In this document: positions 6,844 through 10,560 of the stretch, in pieces
Layout of the letters: each line of letters opens with the position of its first letter
Position numbering within the stretch: position 1 is the first letter of the stretch
From: Nitrososphaerota archaeon
GTDB taxonomy: Archaea > Thermoproteota > Nitrososphaeria > Nitrososphaerales > UBA183
DNA length: 10,560 bases
Direction: 5' to 3'
NCBI GenBank assembly: GCA_029785235.1
Contig: JAFMAA010000033.1
Span: forward strand, 1-10,560
Notes under the pieces: generated by a model
Databases searched by the model: none
Told to the model about the DNA's origin: nothing
Seen by the model: the letters and a program-made list of their open reading frames with translations, nothing else
Program-made: the position numbers and the translations under genes

Positions 6844-8181
6844 ATGGCCGAGACTTCTCGAGATCGCTTCAACCAGGTATATGGCAGGTTCTTGAAGCAG
6901 TACGAAGTGGCTGACTTCCGGGTCGCAGCCGTCAACGAGAGCGGGACTTTTCGAGTACTGCGAGCGAGTATCCGATTCTCCCGAAATGGTGGCTCTGAGT
7001 CAGACCAGAATGACCCCAAGGTGCTCGATTATGGCTCTTTGCTTCTGGTTCGTGGGAAGACATCACCGAGTGAAGCCCTGAACATGATTAACAATGCGAC
7101 TTCTGGGCCAACCCCTCTCGAGTTCGAGGGACATCGAGTCATCTTCGACCGGTTCCCGGCAGAGTACCCGGTCAACGGGCGGGACGTAGACTATCCGACC
7201 CCCATAGGGCCCGCTCGAAGAACGCAGTGGCCAAGCCGCGAGTTCCTCTTCTATTTTGAGCCAACATCAGATGGCGTTCGCCCTCCCGAACAACCTACCA
7301 GACCAATAGTAAACTCGAGACTACCTCCAATAGTGGACCCAGCCCAGAGAATCGACGAGTGGGTGGGCTTCGAAGTCCGGAGGTTCAGCCAACAATGGCG
7401 GAATAGCCTTCTCGTCATCTTGCCTGACTTCAGAGCAAGAGTCAAGTCCGTGACAATCGCAGAGAATGATGTGCATGTCGATGTCGAGGAGATGCTGGCG
7501 AATAGGTCCGACTTGGTTTTCAAGGCCGCCCTCGGAGACGGAGGCAGGTCTGTCCCGTTACAGGATTCTGAAATCAAACTCGACTTAGGTCAACCTTGGT
7601 TCGGCGTGAATATCCCTGCTTCCGAGGTGTTCTTTTGGATCCTTCATCGAACCTCCGAAGAGGTCTTGGATTGGTTGGATTTTAGCGTCGGATATCCCAC
7701 TCCTCCACCTCAGATTCGGTTCGCCTCTGCCGGACTTCAACTCACTCAGATGATTGACCAGGGCGAGAGCCAGACGGTCGAATGGAAAGTCAAGTTGGGC
7801 GACGATAATGACTCCAAAGGTGAGTTCTTCGAGTCGATCGTAGCCTTCGCCAACACCAACGAAGGACTCGTTCTGGTCGGAGTTGACAAGAAGGGGAACA
7901 TCGTGGGTGTAGAGGACCCGAAGAAGGTAAGACAGGCCATCGAAGATCTCATCGAATCCCGTTGCGATCCCCCTGTCCCTGGAATCTCGTTCGACGAAGT
8001 GACATACGAAGACAAGGTCGTGCTGATGGTCACTGTCCCGGAAGGGCCCGATCCCCCCTACTTGCTCCGGAGGCAAGGTGGACTATCAAGTAAGAGTGAG
8101 CTTTACATCAGGCGCTACGACAAGGATAGGCCCATGAGGCGGTCTGACCTGATGGAGATTCTGAAGTCTCGCATGAAATGA
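6844..8181 (+). CDS. Schlafen AlbA_2-domain protein, putative RNA/DNA nuclease
   Basis: This 445-residue protein has a C-terminal third (about 298-445) that fits the Schlafen AlbA_2 domain: G-E308-S-Q-T-V-E313-W-K315, then I-V-A-F-A-N-T-N (332-339), then L-V-G-V-D348-K-K-G-N-I-V-G-V, and a closing Y-I-R-R-Y segment. The two Glu five residues apart and the Asp about 35 residues later match the order and spacing of the E-E-D catalytic site described for Schlafen tRNA/rRNA nucleases, so activity is plausible but inferred. Residues 1-297 match nothing I know; they look mixed alpha/beta and soluble and could be a sensor or specificity domain. The ATG at 6844 follows a weak GGGATGG. The gene lies between P1 (99 bp upstream) and its paralogue P2 (83 bp downstream), all on one strand, suggesting a three-gene module. 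Schlafen-like proteins also occur as regulators, so the role is open. Confidence 0.75.
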   Translation: MAETSRDRFNQVYGRFLKQYEVADFRVAAVNESGTFRVLRASIRFSRNGGSESDQNDPKVLDYGSLLLVRGKTSPSEALNMINNATSGPTPLEFEGHRVIFDRFPAEYPVNGRDVDYPTPIGPARRTQWPSREFLFYFEPTSDGVRPPEQPTRPIVNSRLPPIVDPAQRIDEWVGFEVRRFSQQWRNSLLVILPDFRARVKSVTIAENDVHVDVEEMLANRSDLVFKAALGDGGRSVPLQDSEIKLDLGQPWFGVNIPASEVFFWILHRTSEEVLDWLDFSVGYPTPPPQIRFASAGLQLTQMIDQGESQTVEWKVKLGDDNDSKGEFFESIVAFANTNEGLVLVGVDKKGNIVGVEDPKKVRQAIEDLIESRCDPPVPGISFDEVTYEDKVVLMVTVPEGPDPPYLLRRQGGLSSKSELYIRRYDKDRPMRRSDLMEILKSRMK

Positions 8182-8204
8182 GTGTTGCCCAGCCAAGGGG
8201 GGAA

Positions 8205-8225
8205 CCAAGATTTTCGAGTTCTTGG
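8205..8225 (+). repeat. Short inverted repeat after the Schlafen-like gene
   Basis: CCAAGA (8205-8210) and TCTTGG (8220-8225) form a 6-bp stem around a 9-base loop containing TTTT. It begins 23 bases past the stop at 8181 and could mark the end of the transcript, but no T-tract follows the stem. Confidence 0.25.
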
Positions 8226-8230
8226 CATCG

Positions 8231-8263
8231 GACACAGTCCTCTCCGTAGCCGGAGGCTGTATC
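8231..8263 (+). promoter_or_regulatory. Hairpin that buries the P2 Shine-Dalgarno sequence
   Basis: GGAGG (8252-8256) is a strong ribosome binding site 8 bases before the P2 GTG at 8265. It can pair in CTCCG-TAGC-CGGAG (8242-8255), with further pairs outside (ACAG 8234-8237 with CTGT 8257-8260, and GA with TC at the ends), making an imperfect stem that stops just before the start codon. This would reduce ribosome access and may allow conditional translation. Confidence 0.45.
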
Positions 8264-8264
8264 C

Positions 8265-8633
8265 GTGAACCGAAGGAGATTCGCCGTTGTGCTGGTGCCA
8301 GTGCCCGAAGGGAGTGATGCTGACGGTCAGGTCGAGGTCTTGCCGTTCCAGAGGGTCAGCTCTGGCCAGGGCTATCTTCCTCTGGTGAGCCCCGGTGCGG
8401 TTCCAACCGGTGTGCTCCCACTGAGTGTTCTTCCCCAGGCTGTCCCGAAGCCTTCGGAGGTAAGGACAGAGTCGATGAAGGACCTCCGGTCACTGAAGAC
8501 GCAGGTTGCCCTCCTACTCGCGAACCACCCACTGCGCTTTGCCCTACGGGGGGAACCGGACTGGTTACCACACGAAGAGGCGAAACGGAAGCTCCTGGAG
8601 TGGGTGAAGTACGTGGACTGGAAGGCGAGGTGA
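8265..8633 (+). CDS. Small protein P2, unknown family, paralogue of P1
   Basis: This 122-residue protein, the same length as P1, shares its N-terminal block (A-V-V-L-V-P-V-P-E-G, 7-16) and C-terminal block (71-122, D-L-R-S, N-H-P-L-R-F-A-L, G-E-P-D-W, E-W-x-K-Y). The middle is Pro/Val-rich and divergent. The start is GTG at 8265, supported by a GGAGG 8 bases upstream and by alignment to P1. Codons 31 to the stop lie opposite the integrase tail on the other strand, so a casual reading might discard this gene; homology to P1, which has no such overlap, argues that it is real. It has no recognised function, signal or membrane segment. It may be a partner or inhibitor of the Schlafen-like protein upstream, or a DNA-binding accessory of the element. 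Confidence 0.7.
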   Translation: MNRRRFAVVLVPVPEGSDADGQVEVLPFQRVSSGQGYLPLVSPGAVPTGVLPLSVLPQAVPKPSEVRTESMKDLRSLKTQVALLLANHPLRFALRGEPDWLPHEEAKRKLLEWVKYVDWKAR

Positions 8634-9903
8634 CGATGGCCTGGGTAGTCCCCAGCGCGGCGATGAACTGCCAACCAGCCGCGAGCCTCTGGGGGACCTC
8701 ACCGATGGCGACGACCTCCTGCCTTGGGGCATCCGAGGCACCCAGTCGCTCCCTCACCTGGTCTCGGACGGCCGCAAGGTCACTCAGGTCCATCTTCTCG
8801 ATCTCCTCCTCTCCGAAGCCGGCCAGCTGGAGCATGGCCCGGGCAACCTCCTTGGGAACGTCGTCGTGCTGACCCGATATCGTCTCGAGGAAGGGCAGGC
8901 ACCGCTTGTAAGTAGCCCGCATGTCTTCGATGAAGTCCCGGGGCAGGCGGGCCTTGTTTGTCGTGTACCGTGACTCGATGCTCCCCTTATGCCCCATCCA
9001 GAAGACCCGGTAGTCGTGGGCGACCTTCCCCTTGTTCTCGGCCAGAAGCAGTTGGGTGTCGAAGTAGGCCCGGAGCACGTAGGGCCTCCAGGGTAGCCCC
9101 GCCGCCCGGATCGACTTCCGGACCCCATCCCCGACATTGACGGTCGTGAGGTGCTTGTCGGAGCCCCGGACCTTGTCTTGGTTCGCCTGGGCATGGATGA
9201 GGTCGCTCTCGGGACCGATCTCCTCCCCCATCTCCATCCGCTGCCGGAGGTAGTCGACAACGTACGAACAGGCCTCGCTCCCGATGAATGTGAAGTACTT
9301 GTGCCCCGCCTTGGAAAGCTCGGGGCGGACCACGACCTGCGCCGGTATCTGGTTGAACTCGACCGTCTCCCCCTTGATCCTCAGGTCCGGGAGGTCCCCC
9401 ACCCGAAGGCCATCCTTCCCCAGGTAGTTCCCGAGCACCTCGGGGCGGACCCCTGAGTGTGCCATCAGGGCGCACATCATCCGGTTCCGGGGGGTGGAGG
9501 CCATGAATATCCGCCTCAGCTCATCCTGGGTCGGAACCCTCTCGTCCTTCAAGGTGGGCGTGGCCTGGGTGTTGCGGATCTTCACCGGTCTGGTAACGAC
9601 GATACCGTTGAAGGCGAGCCAGCTCTTGACCGCCTTCACATGAGTGTGGGTGGAACTCCCGGACTGGCCCCGCTTCTCCTCGGCGGCGATGAAATCGAGG
9701 AGAAGGTCGTGCATCTTCTGTTCGTTGAGCTTCAGCAGCTTCTGTGGATCGGTCTTTGTGAGATGGCAGAAGAGCCGCAGGCTCCTGAGCTTCACATCCG
9801 CCGTGATGACGGAGCCACGCCCCACGTTCTCGTACCACCGGCGAATGGGCACAGATTGCAGGAGTTCCTGTTTTAAAGGGCCACCGATCTGGGGTCTTCC
9901 CAT
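8356..9903 (-). CDS. Archaeal tyrosine recombinase / integrase with an antisense-derived C-terminal extension
   Basis: This 515-residue integrase would cut and join DNA to insert or excise a mobile element. It has an N-terminal SAM-like core-binding region (about 20-110) and a catalytic domain (about 124-345). Active-site residues visible are R153 (H-S-G-V-R-P-E), the second Arg R278 (P-Y-V-L-R-A-Y-F; a Tyr stands where His is usual in HxxR), H305 (W-M-G-H-K-G) and the nucleophile Y313 (S-R-Y-T-T-N-K), with K198 or K202 a possible catalytic Lys. This pattern is common in archaeal elements. The normal C-terminal strand (E-V-P-Q-R-L-A-A-G-W-Q-F-I-A-A-L then A-I-V, ending near residue 424) is followed by about 90 low-complexity Pro/Ser/Gly residues lying entirely opposite P2. 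ATG 9903 follows a consensus TATA box at leaderless distance. It sits 61 bp from the 3' end of tRNA-Glu, the likely attachment site. Confidence 0.9.
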   Translation of the reverse strand: MGRPQIGGPLKQELLQSVPIRRWYENVGRGSVITADVKLRSLRLFCHLTKTDPQKLLKLNEQKMHDLLLDFIAAEEKRGQSGSSTHTHVKAVKSWLAFNGIVVTRPVKIRNTQATPTLKDERVPTQDELRRIFMASTPRNRMMCALMAHSGVRPEVLGNYLGKDGLRVGDLPDLRIKGETVEFNQIPAQVVVRPELSKAGHKYFTFIGSEACSYVVDYLRQRMEMGEEIGPESDLIHAQANQDKVRGSDKHLTTVNVGDGVRKSIRAAGLPWRPYVLRAYFDTQLLLAENKGKVAHDYRVFWMGHKGSIESRYTTNKARLPRDFIEDMRATYKRCLPFLETISGQHDDVPKEVARAMLQLAGFGEEEIEKMDLSDLAAVRDQVRERLGASDAPRQEVVAIGEVPQRLAAGWQFIAALGTTQAIVTSPSSPRTSPTPGASVSPLRVVTSPVPPVGQSAVGGSRVGGQPASSVTGGPSSTLSLPPKASGQPGEEHSVGAHRLEPHRGSPEEDSPGQS

Positions 9904-9925
9904 GCTTATAAAGAAAAAGTAATAG

Positions 9926-9933
9926 TATTTAAA
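9926..9933 (-). promoter_or_regulatory. TATA box for the integrase
   Basis: On the minus strand this reads TTTAAATA, a perfect match to the archaeal consensus, with a purine-rich GGGGAGA stretch just upstream as a possible BRE. Initiation about 26 bases downstream would coincide with the integrase ATG at 9903, so the mRNA is predicted to be leaderless. It is only about 30 bp past the tRNA 3' end, so excision would separate it from the tRNA but leave it with the integrase. Confidence 0.6.
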
Positions 9934-9964
9934 GTCTCCCCAGGGTTTGTTTGATTGTTGGTAT

Positions 9965-10036
9965 GCTCCCGGCGGGATTTGAACCCGCGTCAGAGGCTCG
10001 AGAGGCCTCTATCCTTGACCACTAGACTACGGGAGC
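9965..10036 (-). tRNA. tRNA-Glu (anticodon CTC)
   Basis: The gene is 72 bases long and folds fully: a perfect 7-bp acceptor stem GCTCCCG/CGGGAGC, D-stem GTCT/GGAT with two G-T pairs and a 9-base loop, anticodon stem GAGGC/GCCTC with loop CTCTCGA (anticodon CTC, reads GAG), variable loop TGAC, and T-stem GCGGG/CCCGC with loop TTCGAAT. No CCA is encoded and no intron is present. It is on the same strand as the FtsZ-like gene, 41 bases below its stop. Its 3' end faces the integrase gene, as expected for an integration target that the element rebuilds on insertion. Confidence 0.95.
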
Positions 10037-10077
10037 AAGCGGGCATCGTCAAGGGTCAAGGTGCGGAGCTTTGGGTT

Positions 10078-10560
10078 CTATTTAATCTGGAGCGGCCGGG
10101 CACCCAGGAGCCGGTTGACGGCCGCCGCCCCTATCTGCCCCATGATCGCGGTCACCCGCACGACCTCGGAGCGTTCCCCGCGGATGCGGGTGCCGAAGGT
10201 GAATTCCCGCGGCTCGTGCAATCCCGCCCGGAACGCCTCGAGGATGCTGTGATGCGTCCGGAGGGAGAGGTTCGATCCCCCTTCCATGTGGAGGAGCACC
10301 GGACCCGGGGACACGATCTCGAAGTCGAGGAAGCTCTCCTCGATGGCCTGGTGCACGAGCGCCTCGGGGTCGCTGTAGTGCCCTTCCGCCACCATGAGGG
10401 TGGAAATCCCCGCCTCCTCGATGAGGCGGCGCACGTGCCCGAGGTCGACATTGATCTCCGAAGGGTGGTCCACCATGTCGACAACGCTCTGGACGAGCTC
10501 CTTGAGATAGGTGCTCCGCATCCGCAGAACTTCGCGGAAGGGCTCGGATTCGAACCGGCG
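10078..10560 (-). CDS. FtsZ/tubulin-like GTPase, C-terminal part (5' partial)
   Basis: The frame is open to the window edge, so about 160 C-terminal residues are seen and the GTP-binding N-terminal domain with its G-G-G-T-G loop is outside. The segment reading I-N-V-D-L-G-H-V-R-R-L-I-E-E-A-G aligns with the FtsZ T7-loop region (consensus I-N-x-D-F-A-D-V-x-x-V-M), followed by a strand, an S-D-P-E-A-L helix matching the D-R-A-x-x-A helix, and E-S-F-L-D-F matching S-P-L-L. A mixed beta-alpha C-terminal domain follows. FtsZ-family proteins polymerise for cell division or cell shape. The second catalytic Asp of NxDxxD is a His here (10435-10437), so this may be a non-canonical FtsZ-like or CetZ-like member. 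The region is GC-rich and is probably chromosomal backbone. Family assignment is moderate because half the protein is missing. Confidence 0.6.
   Translation of the reverse strand, partial: RRFESEPFREVLRMRSTYLKELVQSVVDMVDHPSEINVDLGHVRRLIEEAGISTLMVAEGHYSDPEALVHQAIEESFLDFEIVSPGPVLLHMEGGSNLSLRTHHSILEAFRAGLHEPREFTFGTRIRGERSEVVRVTAIMGQIGAAAVNRLLGARPLQIK

Noticed and set aside
8032..8060. The V-x-V-P-E-G string in the Schlafen-like protein resembles the P1/P2 N-terminal block
   Set aside because: It is a short strand-turn pattern at the normal place of the AlbA_2 fold; too short to claim common origin.
7585..8076. 163-codon minus-strand frame opposite the Schlafen-like gene
   Set aside because: Lies opposite the best-conserved AlbA_2 motifs and has no recognisable features.
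9457..9876. 139-codon + strand frame opposite the integrase
   Set aside because: Shadow of the integrase catalytic and core-binding regions, with no independent support.
1..10560. CRISPR arrays, rRNA, other tRNAs, insertion-sequence transposases
   Set aside because: Looked for on both strands by eye; no regular repeat-spacer pattern, no transposase motif and no second cloverleaf were found.

Overview
The window looks like archaeal, GC-rich DNA, most likely from the Thermoplasmatota or a related euryarchaeal group. This is inferred from archaeal TATA boxes that give near-leaderless starts, a tRNA gene without an encoded CCA end, an FtsZ/tubulin-like gene, an archaeal-type tyrosine integrase, and a giant PKD-repeat surface protein ending in a membrane helix and cytoplasmic winged helices. 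The phylum is not proven.

Layout, left to right. Positions 2-2914 (+) hold the 3' part of the PKD-repeat surface protein. Positions 2915-3386 hold no convincing gene but do contain a strong hairpin. Positions 6164 down to 3387 (-) are a tight four-gene operon: a YwgA-like winged-helix protein, a small membrane protein, a compact PD-(D/E)XK nuclease-like protein, and a tRNA-guanine-transglycosylase-like protein with a CxCxxC...H metal site. Its sampled base composition is clearly more AT-rich than the right end of the window. A divergent promoter region with a palindrome (6165-6375) separates it from three + strand genes: small protein P1 (6376-6744), a Schlafen/AlbA_2 nuclease-like protein (6844-8181), and small protein P2 (8265-8633), a clear paralogue of P1. 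A tyrosine integrase (9903 down to 8356) converges on P2 and overlaps it antisense. It is followed by tRNA-Glu(CTC) (10036 down to 9965) and the end of an FtsZ-like gene (10560 down to 10078), which is presumably chromosomal backbone.

Interpretation. The integrase lies 61 bp from the 3' end of tRNA-Glu and reads away from it, the usual layout of an archaeal integrated element. The cargo would be two putative nuclease-centred modules. The first combines a TGT-like base-exchange enzyme with a nuclease, a membrane protein and a regulator. The second is a Schlafen-like nuclease flanked by paralogous small proteins of unknown function. Archaea make preQ0 for archaeosine, so a TGT-like enzyme on such an element could draw on host precursor to modify DNA or tRNA. 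This is the best candidate here for an undescribed system. I could not find the second att copy of the tRNA end in the window, so the left end of the element is either outside the window or decayed.
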